Source: a virus. From it: 34,786 nt of DNA. Shown here in pieces: positions 17,272-24,368 of the stretch. The DNA is taken from positions 1 to 34,786 of the IMG/VR virus record IMGVR_UViG_3300045136_000300. The stretch is one strand, 5' to 3'. The position numbers were made by a program, and so were the translations under genes. The notes below the pieces were generated by a model. That model searched no databases. It was not told the origin of the DNA and was given only the letters and a program-made list of their open reading frames with translations. Each line of letters begins with the position of its first letter. The first letter of the stretch is position 1.

Positions 17272-17753
17272 TCGACGCAGAAGCCGCCACCGATCACGGT
17301 GGAGGTGTAGGTCGGGGAGCGGGCGCGCAGCACCAGGCCATTGGCGTTCACTGCCGGCACCACGATCGCCTGCGACAGGTCGAACACCTTCCAGCGGAAC
17401 GGGATGCGTTGGTTCAACGGCGGGATCGCCAGCACCGTGGAGTTGGCCGTCACCGTCGGTTCGACGGTGTAATTGACCTTGTAGGTCAACAACGCCGCGG
17501 CATCGTTAAGTTCGGTGGGCGGTGGCACGATCGCGGTGCCGGTCCCGTCCGCGGTCATGCGCGACACGTCCCAGATCACCTGGCAGTCGGTCGAGTTCAA
17601 CGTGCCGTCCTGGCCGACATTGATTTCGTCGATCCAGCCGCGCCGCAGCGTAGTGGCGCCGGTGGTGGCGAAGATGGCGCAGATGGTCTTGAACGAGGTG
17701 GACAGATTCTGCTGCGTGCCGCCGAGGGTGTTGGCAAAGGAATAGCGGGCCAT
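17268..17753 (-). CDS. Structural protein of the decoration cluster, unknown
   Basis: This is a 161-residue protein with no signal peptide or membrane segment and a beta-rich composition. It begins MARYSFANTLGGTQQNLSTS, contains RRGWIDEINVGQDGT and TDCQVIWDVSRM-x-ADGTGT, and ends in TYTSTVIGGGFCVE. The DGTGT and strand pattern resembles other small phage structural proteins such as the one at 3244-3642. The start is set by AGGAGACG about six bases before the ATG. It is part of the run of small structural genes between head and tail; attachment to the capsid or tail surface is inferred. Confidence 0.75.
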   Translation of the reverse strand: MARYSFANTLGGTQQNLSTSFKTICAIFATTGATTLRRGWIDEINVGQDGTLNSTDCQVIWDVSRMTADGTGTAIVPPPTELNDAAALLTYKVNYTVEPTVTANSTVLAIPPLNQRIPFRWKVFDLSQAIVVPAVNANGLVLRARSPTYTSTVIGGGFCVE

Positions 17754-17762
17754 GAACGTCTC

Positions 17763-18257
17763 CTAGAGCCGGGCGCGGAGCGCTTCGCGCTGGCGGTTGA
17801 TGTCGTCGAGCTGGGCGGTCTTGGCGGCGATTTCGGCTTCCAGCGCCTTCAGCTTCTCGCGCGCCTCGATGGTGGCGCTGGCGACCGCGTCGGCATCGTT
17901 CTTTGCCCGCGCCAGTAGCGCCTCGGCGCGGGCTTCGATTTCGGTCAGGCGCCGCTGTGCCTGTTCCTTGGCAGCAGCGATGATCTGCGCTGCCTCCGCC
18001 TCGGCCTGCTCGCGCCGCTTGTTGCATTCGGCCTCGGCCGCTGCCCGGCCTGCCTCGATCCGTTCCAGCTCGCGCGCGGCCGTGGCAATCCGCCCCATCA
18101 GCGCATCGAGCCGCGCCTTGGCCTCCGCCTCCGCGTTCTCGATCTGGCCGAGGCGCTCCAGGTCGTCGGCGACCGCCAACAGGTTGCGGAAGCCGTTGGC
18201 GAATCGCCGCAGCTCGTTCACCGCGTTGATTTTCTCCGTCCCGGTGCTCATCGCCAT
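17763..18257 (-). CDS. Long coiled-coil protein, unknown
   Basis: This is a 164-residue protein that is almost entirely predicted coiled coil, very rich in Ala, Glu, Arg and Lys (about residues 30-160), with repeats of the EAEAKARLDAL type. It has no Cys-rich, membrane or enzymatic motifs. Starts at 18257 and 18251 are both possible; the second overlaps the preceding stop as ATGA. It could be an assembly chaperone, a tail-length or core factor, or a fibre stem. Coiled-coil proteins are hard to assign by sequence, so no function is given. Confidence 0.72.
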   Translation of the reverse strand: MAMSTGTEKINAVNELRRFANGFRNLLAVADDLERLGQIENAEAEAKARLDALMGRIATAARELERIEAGRAAAEAECNKRREQAEAEAAQIIAAAKEQAQRRLTEIEARAEALLARAKNDADAVASATIEAREKLKALEAEIAAKTAQLDDINRQREALRARL

Positions 18258-18634
18258 GGCTTCGACAATAATAGCGTCGCCGTCAAGCTGGTGGAGGCAT
18301 CGCCCGCAGTCACCTTCGGCCGCAGCCAGCGGGTTAATTCGGTGATCGCCTCACCCTTGAGCGCGTTCAGCACGATGTTGTTGCCCTGCGGGTCGGTCAG
18401 GACAAACCAATCGTCATCATTGGCCAGGTTTGGCTGCGCGCGGTTGGAGCCGTAAATCGTGACTGCACCACCGGTGCCCAATGTGCCGGTCAGCTGGATC
18501 GAACGGTCCGGCCACCCCGGCAATTCTACGGGACTGCCGTAGTTGTCGGTGGTGGTGAGCGGCGACCATTCGAAGATGTGCACCTCGTCGCCGAAGGTCT
18601 TGAGCGGTGTGTGAACGGCAACAACGGTCGCCAT
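18248..18634 (-). CDS. Conserved small structural protein (beta-rich)
   Basis: This is a 128-residue protein of a widespread phage type: HIFEWSPLTTTDNYGSPVELP, then RSIQLTGTLGTGGAVTIYGSN, W-FVLTDPQGN, EAITELTRWLRP and the ending LTATLLLSK. The layout matches single-domain beta proteins found next to capsid and tail genes, often just annotated as hypothetical. The family is recognised; the function is not known to me. The start at 18634 lacks a strong ribosome site. Confidence 0.78.
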   Translation of the reverse strand: MATVVAVHTPLKTFGDEVHIFEWSPLTTTDNYGSPVELPGWPDRSIQLTGTLGTGGAVTIYGSNRAQPNLANDDDWFVLTDPQGNNIVLNALKGEAITELTRWLRPKVTAGDASTSLTATLLLSKPWR

Positions 18635-18652
18635 GCCATCATCAGACGACCA

Positions 18653-19195
18653 TCAGGTGACGGTCGCTCCCACACTGATCGCCCGCCACAGGGCATAGAT
18701 GGTCATGCCGCCGGCGGTCATGTTGTTGGTGGCGACGGTCAGCTGCACCGTCGTGTCGTTGACCAGCGCCCAGTTGCCGGTGTTCTGCAGCACGTTGCCG
18801 CGGGTGGTGGTGGTTGTGGTCCACACGTGGCCGGCGGCGAAGTTGGTGCCGTTCGCCGTGGTGGCGGCGGTGAACAGGGTGGTGTTGGTGGACACCCCGA
18901 GCGCCAAGGTGCCGGTGCCGCCGGTCGAGGTGATCGACGAGGTGACCACACCGAAGCACCACATCAGCACTGTGCCGGTCACGGTGAAGATGGTCACCGG
19001 CGAGTTGGCCGTGGTCCAGGCGACAGGCTGGGTCACGTCCGGCTTGGAAAAGCGCGTGAGCGTGCCAAAGCCCCATTCGACGCGCTCCAGCACAGAACCA
19101 TCATAGTTCTGTGTGATCTGGGACGTGTCGGCCCGGTTGTCGGACGAATTGCTGCCGATGATCCAATCGACCGGCAGCCGCTGGTAGGAAGGCAT
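18653..19195 (-). CDS. Structural protein, Thr-rich, unknown
   Basis: This is a 180-residue protein whose second half is extremely Thr/Val/Asn rich (for example TTTTTTRGN near residue 130), as in beta-solenoid or jelly-roll virion proteins. The N-terminus reads MPSYQRLPVDWIIGSNSSDN, then Y-x-GSVLERVEWGFG. No family was named. A GGGGGTGATCC site stands just before the ATG at 19195. It starts four bases after the preceding stop and belongs to the decoration cluster. Confidence 0.73.
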   Translation of the reverse strand: MPSYQRLPVDWIIGSNSSDNRADTSQITQNYDGSVLERVEWGFGTLTRFSKPDVTQPVAWTTANSPVTIFTVTGTVLMWCFGVVTSSITSTGGTGTLALGVSTNTTLFTAATTANGTNFAAGHVWTTTTTTRGNVLQNTGNWALVNDTTVQLTVATNNMTAGGMTIYALWRAISVGATVT

Positions 19196-19198
19196 GGA

Positions 19199-19540
19199 TC
19201 ACCCCCGTTCGGATGCGGCTGCCGCCGGCGTGGCGCGACGGCCCCTGTCCGCAGATGCCGCCACATTTGTTTCCGCCTCCGCCGGCGGCGGCTGAATGAT
19301 TCTGGAATAATTGCGCTCGAACGCCGCTGTCCAGCCGCCGAACGATCGTCCGCTGCCGGGCTTCGGCCGTTTGGCATCGTATTCGGCCTTGATCTCCTTG
19401 GCCTCCTTGTCCAGCGGCTGCATCGCCGCACTGGGCGGCCCCGCCCATTCGATCACGCTGCCCTCCTCGTGCAACCGCGGGTCGATCTTGCGCGATCGAT
19501 CTTGCAGATAGTGGGGCTTGTTGAGGCGGTACTTCGGCAT
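19199..19540 (-). CDS. Small hydrophilic virion-region protein
   Basis: This is a 113-residue hydrophilic protein. The N-terminal half has a recognisable pattern, YRLNKPHYLQDR, a GSVIEWAGPPS turn and MQPLDKEAKE, which I associate with small proteins encoded next to capsid genes of related phages. The C-terminal half is Ala/Glu/Arg-rich and probably disordered. Its role is unknown. The start at 19540 is chosen because GAGG stands six bases upstream; an in-frame TTG four codons earlier is less likely. Confidence 0.72.
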   Translation of the reverse strand: MPKYRLNKPHYLQDRSRKIDPRLHEEGSVIEWAGPPSAAMQPLDKEAKEIKAEYDAKRPKPGSGRSFGGWTAAFERNYSRIIQPPPAEAETNVAASADRGRRATPAAAASERG

Positions 19541-19552
19541 GATCGGCCTCAA

Positions 19553-20014
19553 TTAGACGCCGGTGGTGGCGCCGGCAGCGGTCGACACATAGGCATCGAC
19601 ATTCATGACGATGCCGGCCGAGAACGTGCCGGTTGAGAGGTTGCCGTTGTTCGGCGTATACAGCAACCGGATGTAGCGCTCATAGGGCACCGCATCGGAT
19701 GCAATCGGCATGGGGAAGAAGAACTTGGTGCCCGCCGGCGTCAGCGCCGGCAAGGTGCCGAGCGTCGCCACTGTGGTTGGCGAGGAAAAGCCGGAGTTGT
19801 CATCTGTCTGCAGCGTGATGGTGAGCGTGGAATCGTTGCCGGCATCGCTCATCCCCACCTCGCAGAACACAAAGATGAACAGGTCCTGCCCATAACCGAG
19901 ATTGCGCCCGGTGTTGCCGATGGCCAGCGGCCCGGTGTCGATGACATTGGTGGACGCCGCCGCCGCGGTGATGGCCTGCGAGTCCGAGAACAGGTTTTGA
20001 GCGTCGGTGATCAT
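19553..20014 (-). CDS. Capsid cement protein, Bbp16-like
   Basis: This is a 153-residue protein resembling the Bbp16 capsid-stabilising family of BPP-1: MITDAQNLFSDSQAIT at the N-terminus, then IDTGPLAIGNTGRNLGYGQ, LTITLQTDDNSGFSSP and IRLLYTPNNGN. Cement proteins bind the outside of the expanded capsid and lock it. The gene directly follows the major capsid gene, as in BPP-1-like phages. The start at 20014 has an AAGGGACAG site upstream; the open frame continues to 20497 only as a shadow of the capsid gene. Confidence 0.82.
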   Translation of the reverse strand: MITDAQNLFSDSQAITAAAASTNVIDTGPLAIGNTGRNLGYGQDLFIFVFCEVGMSDAGNDSTLTITLQTDDNSGFSSPTTVATLGTLPALTPAGTKFFFPMPIASDAVPYERYIRLLYTPNNGNLSTGTFSAGIVMNVDAYVSTAAGATTGV

Positions 20015-20037
20015 GGCGTCTGTCCCTTGCTCTGATG

Positions 20038-21024
20038 CTACAGCACCGCCGATTCGGTGTTGAGCAGCTGATCGACAAGGCGGATCGGAATGCCGTCGAA
20101 GGACAACTTCGGCTTCCCTTCCTCGTTGCCGGCGGTCAGATACACGTTCGGGCGGTTCATGCACTGGATGCGCAGCATGGTGCGCACTGTGCGGTTGCAA
20201 TAGAAGGCAGTGTTGCCGCTGGAGCCGGTCGGCAGCTTTTCCACCGCCACGGCCATCAGCTCCAGCAGGTCCGCGGCCGATGCCTGCGCGATCAGGTTCG
20301 ACACGTCGATGTTGGCGATGCGCACCGCATATTTCCAGTTCTTGACCACGAGGCCGCAGTCCCACTGGTACAAATCCATGAAGGCGCGGAAGCGGTTGCC
20401 GTTGGCGTCGAAGGCGTCCTGCTCGCCGAGGTCCTGGTGGTTGATCCCCGCCTTGGACCCTTTGGGATAGATGCCGAACACGCCCTCCTCCGACCATCTG
20501 ATCAGCCAGATCGAAGTGTTGTCGGTGCCGCGGCCGAGGCCGTCGACGATATTCTCGGCATTGGCCGGACCGGAGTCGTCGGAATAGCGCGTTGCGAGCC
20601 CGGTGAACTGTTCGGGATCGAGCGCCGTGTTGCCGTAGAACAGTTTCGAGGCGAAGGTCTGCGCCATCGATTCCAGCATCGGCCGGCTCTCGGACAGCCG
20701 GAATTCGGCCGTGTTGCCGTTGAGGCTGGCTTCCTTGACGTCGATCTGGGTGCGCGCCTCCATATAGGCGAGGCCCTCGTCGACCTGCGTGGTCGTCGAT
20801 TTCGACGATGGAACGCCCTGGTTCAGCATGCGGAAATAGACCGTCGGCAATCCGGTCCGGATGCTGACCCGGTGGCCGGTCGGCAGGTTGCCTTCGCGGA
20901 AGATCACGTCCTGCACGACTTCATTTGCCTGGTTGAGGATCTCCGCAATTGCCGCGATCGACCCGTCGGGGTCCATGCGTTTGGCATGATCGAGGAGCGT
21001 AAGAGATGTTCCGATGACAGCCAT
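20038..21024 (-). CDS. Major capsid protein (BPP-1-like, HK97 fold)
   Basis: This is a 328-residue protein, the expected length for capsid proteins of BPP-1-like podoviruses. Features seen: MAVIGTSLTLLDHAKRMDPDG and a helix at the N-terminus, EVVQDVIFREGNLPTGHRV, the SSKSTTTQVDE loop, FYGNTALDPEQFTGLATRY, and a conserved-looking YCNRTVRTMLRIQ helix near the C-terminus. No delta-domain or protease is attached; a separate scaffold gene precedes it by two bases and a cement gene follows. AAGG upstream of the ATG is spaced rather far (about ten bases). The identification rests on family pattern and position. Confidence 0.88.
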   Translation of the reverse strand: MAVIGTSLTLLDHAKRMDPDGSIAAIAEILNQANEVVQDVIFREGNLPTGHRVSIRTGLPTVYFRMLNQGVPSSKSTTTQVDEGLAYMEARTQIDVKEASLNGNTAEFRLSESRPMLESMAQTFASKLFYGNTALDPEQFTGLATRYSDDSGPANAENIVDGLGRGTDNTSIWLIRWSEEGVFGIYPKGSKAGINHQDLGEQDAFDANGNRFRAFMDLYQWDCGLVVKNWKYAVRIANIDVSNLIAQASAADLLELMAVAVEKLPTGSSGNTAFYCNRTVRTMLRIQCMNRPNVYLTAGNEEGKPKLSFDGIPIRLVDQLLNTESAVL

Positions 21025-21026
21025 GG

Positions 21027-21794
21027 TCAGCTAGCCTTCTTCTCTGCGAGTGCCGGCCAGATGCGTTCGGCCAGCGACTTCTGTTGCGGCGTTGTGGTCT
21101 GCTGCAGCGGCGCCGGCTGGTTCCCCGGCACCGAACCGTTCACCATCTGCATGAGCTTTTCCAGCAAGCTCACCACTGGCGCCGGATGCATCGCCTTCAG
21201 GTCGGCGAGCAACGGATCGACTTCCTCGGCAGAAAGCGTCCCCCTCGTTTTCAACCCCGTCAGCCATTGTGACACCGCCTCGATGCGCGCCTGCGCATTG
21301 TCGCCGAGGGCCTTCAATTGTGCGGCGCGAAATTGCACGGCCGCATTGTAGCTGTCGATCTTCTGCTGCGCGTCGATGGCAAAGAGCTCATTGACCGCTT
21401 CCTGGCTAAGGCCATGCTTCTTGGCAAAGGCGCGCACCAGAGGAATGCGCGGGTCCTTTTCGTCGAGGCGAAAATCCTCGCGCCGGAACGGCTCAGGCAA
21501 CTTGAAGTCAGCCGGCAACTCGAACTTGTAATCCTCCGGCTTCTGCGGCAATGCCGCGCGCCGCTCGTTCTCGCGCCGGTGGAACTCGGCCAATTCTGTG
21601 TAGTGCTTGCCGAAATCGTCGAGCTTGATCGCCCCCGCCTCGGCATTCCAGAAGGCATCGGGCAGGAACCCGGGCTTCTGTGCCGAGGCGGGCGGCCCCG
21701 CCGGCGCGGCCTGCGAGGGAGGTGCGGCCGTGGCCGCAGCCGGCGCCGTCGATGTGGAAGCAGGATTTGGTTCGTTTGCCATCGCGGTCGTCAC
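21027..21794 (-). CDS. Scaffolding protein
   Basis: This is a 255-residue protein. The first 45 residues are Ala/Pro-rich and likely disordered, then comes FLPDAFW, then KPEDYKFELP-x-DFKLPEPFRREDF (about residues 84-107), a pattern typical of podovirus scaffold proteins, then PLVRAFAKKHGLSQEAVNEL, and a helical, Gln/Pro-rich C-terminus. Scaffolds direct capsid assembly and then leave. Its stop is two bases before the capsid gene. The start is uncertain: GTG at 21794 overlaps the stop of a 28-codon frame (GTGA), while ATG at 21782 is four codons further in. Two copies of the late motif lie just upstream. Confidence 0.82.
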   Translation of the reverse strand: MTTAMANEPNPASTSTAPAAATAAPPSQAAPAGPPASAQKPGFLPDAFWNAEAGAIKLDDFGKHYTELAEFHRRENERRAALPQKPEDYKFELPADFKLPEPFRREDFRLDEKDPRIPLVRAFAKKHGLSQEAVNELFAIDAQQKIDSYNAAVQFRAAQLKALGDNAQARIEAVSQWLTGLKTRGTLSAEEVDPLLADLKAMHPAPVVSLLEKLMQMVNGSVPGNQPAPLQQTTTPQQKSLAERIWPALAEKKAS

Positions 21795-21877
21795 TTATCG
21801 CAGCCCACCACCGGGCAGCAACGCACGCCGGCAATATGGCGCAGTTCCGGACATGGTTGGCAACGCACGTTCGGCAT
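21791..21877 (-). CDS. Possible 28-residue Cys-rich micro-protein
   Basis: An ATG at 21877 overlaps the Bbp19-like gene's stop (TGATG). It opens a 28-codon frame whose TGA overlaps the scaffold gene's GTG (GTGA). The product, beginning MPNVRCQPCPELRH, has five Cys (residues 6, 9, 20, 21 and 26), enough for a zinc knuckle. Both copies of the late motif here fall inside it and each encodes VRC. The two coupling junctions favour a real gene; the motif copies, which have a better explanation as DNA elements, argue that the repeated VRC is incidental. Confidence 0.4.
   Translation of the reverse strand: MPNVRCQPCPELRHIAGVRCCPVVGCDK
21818..21827 (-). promoter_or_regulatory. Late-module motif, copy D
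   Basis: An exact CGTGCGTTGC (minus strand) ends 35 nt before the scaffold ATG (23 nt before the alternative GTG). It forms a tandem pair with copy E, 42 bases further upstream. Confidence 0.58.
21860..21869 (-). promoter_or_regulatory. Late-module motif, copy E
   Basis: An exact CGTGCGTTGC (minus strand) lies just after the Bbp19-like gene and upstream of scaffold and capsid, in tandem with copy D. The doubled element stands ahead of the gene whose downstream neighbour, the major capsid protein, is needed in the largest amount. Confidence 0.58.
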
Positions 21878-22152
21878 CAGGACGGGGCGCGCTCGGTCAA
21901 TAGCCGCCGCCCCTGCTCGATCATGTTTTCCAGCATGGACACGATCCGGCGGCCACCCTCCAGATCGCGCAATTCGGCATCGGTCGCCGCCGGCGGCAGC
22001 ACGCGCTCCTTGGTCTTGGCGCGCAAAAAGGCCAGCAATATTTCGCCGTCGGGGGTCAGGAACAGGCGCGCACAGGCCTCCTCGACGCGCCGGTCGGGCG
22101 GCGACTCCAGCCGCCGCGGCCCCAGATGTTCCCATGCCGCGGGCTGCTTCAT
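21877..22152 (-). CDS. Bbp19-like small protein
   Basis: This is a 91-residue helical protein. The pattern ARLFLTPDGEILLAFLR (about residues 28-44) followed by ATDAELRDLEGGRRIVSMLENMIEQG matches the Bbp19 family of BPP-1-like podoviruses, found between portal and scaffold genes. Its function is unknown, probably head assembly. The ATG overlaps the portal stop (ATGA) so it is translationally coupled to the portal. Confidence 0.78.
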   Translation of the reverse strand: MKQPAAWEHLGPRRLESPPDRRVEEACARLFLTPDGEILLAFLRAKTKERVLPPAATDAELRDLEGGRRIVSMLENMIEQGRRLLTERAPS

Positions 22153-23750
22153 GGCACCGCTTCCCCGCCGACAATGCCGACCGGCGGCGGCGCGATCTCG
22201 CCCGGGCGCCCGGCCACGAAATTCCTCAGGATCGGCATCAGCTGCTCGATGGCATCGGCAATCTTGGCCTCATCGCGCAACAGGTTCTTGTCCACTCCCA
22301 ACAGGCGCGCCAGGCGGTCGGCATAACGCACCACGTCGATGACGATCATCGTGATCTGCGGCCCGAACCGCGCTGCCAGCATTTCCGAGAAACGGTCGAG
22401 GCGGATCACCTCCTCCTGTTCCTGCGCCCGCAGCAATGGCGACACCGGGCCGACGGTGACTTCGCTGCCGTTCAATTCGATCCGCGGCAGTACGCCGCGG
22501 CGCGCGAGAAGATAGGCAAACCGCCGGGCAATGCCGTATTGCAATTCCTCGACCAGATTGGTGGCGGGGCTGCCCATGCGGCGCGCCCGCTCTGCCGCCT
22601 CGTCGGCCCACTGGGTTGCGGTCGGCGGCGTCTTGCCGAGCTGCTCGGGGCGGTCCTGGTAATGGGCGCGCCGGATCGCCGACCGCACCTCATCGATCTC
22701 GAACACCTGGATGTCGAACCTGGCGCGCGATTCGATCACCACCGGCTCACGCGAGCCGGGTGCGCGCGCGATCCATTCGCCGGGATTGATGCCCTGGCTG
22801 ACATTGGTGACATGGTCGTCTTCGTAGCTGACGTTCGGGTCGACATGCTTGTCGTAGTTCTTCAGACTCAAATAGCGGATGTGGTTGATGGTCTTGACCG
22901 CCGGGATCGAGCGGTAGGTGGGACCAACACCCCAGGCGGTGGTGGAATCGCGTGACCAGCGGGCCACCACAAATGGGCAACACCCCTCGCCGGTCCAGGT
23001 CTTCTCGTAGATCAGCCTGCCATTTGCGCGCACTACGTAATGCCAGGTCTCGGTGCCGCGCTCGCTCCAATCGCGCCAACAGCCGTCGGCAATCTCCACT
23101 TCGGTCGTCGCTTCCTCGGGTGCCGGGCCGATCGCGCGCAGATCGGCCTCCGGCCACACCGAAGGAATTTCCTCATACAGATAATTCATGCGCGGCCGGA
23201 AGATGCCGTCGATGTAACCGAATGGACCGCGCGTCAGTCGCACATCGGTGGCCGCGATCGCCTCGCAATGGATCGGCTTCGCCGCATCGATGTCATTGAT
23301 CAACAACACCATCGTGCCGGGGCCGAGGTCGTAATAACCTTCCTGCAGCGCCTGATACAGGTTCGAGCGCCGCATCTCCTCGAACATTACCTGCTGATAA
23401 CGCGCCAATTGCTCCGCCAGCTGCCGGTGCTCGGCCCGGTCAAGGGTGCGGCGCGGTGCCCACTCGAGCCAGTCGTTCTTGCGCGGCGTGAAGGTGTTGA
23501 GCATGTCGGCGGAGAAGTCCTCCAGCACCGTCATCAGCGTCTCGTCGAACACCTCGTCGAGCTGATCCGCCGGCTGCAATGTGCCGATCCGGTGCCGCCA
23601 TGGCATGCCGTACTTGTAGCAATCGGCGAGCCGCGCCCGATGGCGGGAAAAATCCGTCTCCGCCCGCGCCAACCGACGGTTGAATGCCTTGAGTCGCTCC
23701 GGTTCCGGCTCTGCCGCCGCACGGGGAGGCAACCGCGTGATGGAGGCCAT
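22149..23750 (-). CDS. Portal protein (podovirus head-tail connector)
   Basis: This is a 533-residue protein, the usual size for T7/BPP-1-type connectors. Family features: an N-terminal helical region with TDFSRHRARLADCYKYGMPWR, DEVFDETLMTVLEDFSADML, FTPRKNDWLEW, VLLINDIDA, then GVGPTYRSIPAVKTINHIRY and a C-terminal helical crown region with AADEAAERARRMGSP-like text. It forms the dodecameric ring through which DNA is packaged and exits. The gene follows terminase by two small genes; its ATG overlaps the preceding stop as TGATG and has a GGGGAG site. No truncation is seen. Confidence 0.9.
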   Translation of the reverse strand: MASITRLPPRAAAEPEPERLKAFNRRLARAETDFSRHRARLADCYKYGMPWRHRIGTLQPADQLDEVFDETLMTVLEDFSADMLNTFTPRKNDWLEWAPRRTLDRAEHRQLAEQLARYQQVMFEEMRRSNLYQALQEGYYDLGPGTMVLLINDIDAAKPIHCEAIAATDVRLTRGPFGYIDGIFRPRMNYLYEEIPSVWPEADLRAIGPAPEEATTEVEIADGCWRDWSERGTETWHYVVRANGRLIYEKTWTGEGCCPFVVARWSRDSTTAWGVGPTYRSIPAVKTINHIRYLSLKNYDKHVDPNVSYEDDHVTNVSQGINPGEWIARAPGSREPVVIESRARFDIQVFEIDEVRSAIRRAHYQDRPEQLGKTPPTATQWADEAAERARRMGSPATNLVEELQYGIARRFAYLLARRGVLPRIELNGSEVTVGPVSPLLRAQEQEEVIRLDRFSEMLAARFGPQITMIVIDVVRYADRLARLLGVDKNLLRDEAKIADAIEQLMPILRNFVAGRPGEIAPPPVGIVGGEAVP

Positions 23751-23983
23751 CAGCCGCTCCCCAATACGGATTTGAGGAATCCGCTACTGTCGAACGCCCC
23801 AACCAGGGAACGGACGCCGCGGCTCGGGCCGCGCAGCAGCGTCTCAAGCCGCAATTGCTCCTGGATTGCCCTGATCCGATCCTCCTCCGCCCGCCGCGCC
23901 TCCTCCTGCCGGAGCCGCACGATTTCCGGGTCCTCAGCCGGAATTGGCGTGGGCGGCATCGATGGTTTCTTGAACATCGACAT
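23750..23983 (-). CDS. Small charged protein between terminase and portal
   Basis: This is a 77-residue protein: a Pro-rich start (FKKPSMPPTPIPAEDPE), a central strongly charged helix (REEARRAEEDRIRAIQ-like, about 24-50), then a Gly/Ser-rich tail ending SGFLKSVLGSG. Short proteins of this plan, Pro-rich start and a GFLxxxLG ending, recur at this locus in related podoviruses; the function is unknown. The start at 23983 has GAAGG seven bases upstream and lies inside the previous gene's end (50-base overlap). Confidence 0.75.
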   Translation of the reverse strand: MSMFKKPSMPPTPIPAEDPEIVRLRQEEARRAEEDRIRAIQEQLRLETLLRGPSRGVRSLVGAFDSSGFLKSVLGSG

Positions 23984-24368
23984 CTGGCACCTTCAATTGC
24001 TCCGCTCCCTGCGCCACAAGATCGCGATACAATGCCCCCGGCAGCAACGCACGGCTGCGGATGCCGCACAGGGCCTTGATCGCCCCCACGCAGGAAAAGC
24101 AGGGCGGGAACAGCCGCCGCGCCTGTTGCGGCACGATCCGCAGGATGTGCGGGCGGCAGGCGGCAACCCATTCCCCATAGATGGCGGCACATTCCGGCCC
24201 CTCCGGCAAGGCCCGGATCATCAGGGAACGCGCCGACGGATTGAAGAAAATCCACAATTTGTGCTCGGCATCATAACCGGCGGCGGCCACATGGCCGAAA
24301 GCCCCCCGCAGGATGTGCGACCACGGCGCCGCGGCCGGGCCGAAGAACAGATGCCAGGCCCTCACCAT
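23934..24368 (-). CDS. Conserved terminase-adjacent protein, unknown
   Basis: This is a 144-residue protein. It begins VRAWHLFFGPAAAPWSHILR, then GHVAAAGYDAEHKLWIFFNPS; the RAWHLFFG and YDAExxxWxFxNP patterns recur in small phage proteins beside terminase genes. A central Cys pair occurs in FPPCFSCVGAIKALCG. The function is not known. The ATG at 24368 and a GTG one codon later both precede the terminase stop overlap (GTGA). The gene overlaps the next by 50 bases and contains copy F of the late motif within its coding sequence. Confidence 0.75.
   Translation of the reverse strand: MVRAWHLFFGPAAAPWSHILRGAFGHVAAAGYDAEHKLWIFFNPSARSLMIRALPEGPECAAIYGEWVAACRPHILRIVPQQARRLFPPCFSCVGAIKALCGIRSRALLPGALYRDLVAQGAEQLKVPDVDVQETIDAAHANSG
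24044..24053 (-). promoter_or_regulatory. Late-module motif, copy F (inside a coding region)
   Basis: An exact CGTGCGTTGC (minus strand) lies within the terminase-adjacent gene, 60 nt upstream of the start at 23983 and therefore ahead of the portal segment. Here it is read as Arg-Ala-Leu, a different frame from copies D and E, so a shared protein motif cannot explain it. Confidence 0.52.

Noticed and set aside
19553-20497. Long N-terminal extension of the cement protein
   Set aside because: The extra 161 codons lie antisense-frame within the capsid gene; the ATG at 20014 has its own ribosome site and matches the Bbp16-like start.
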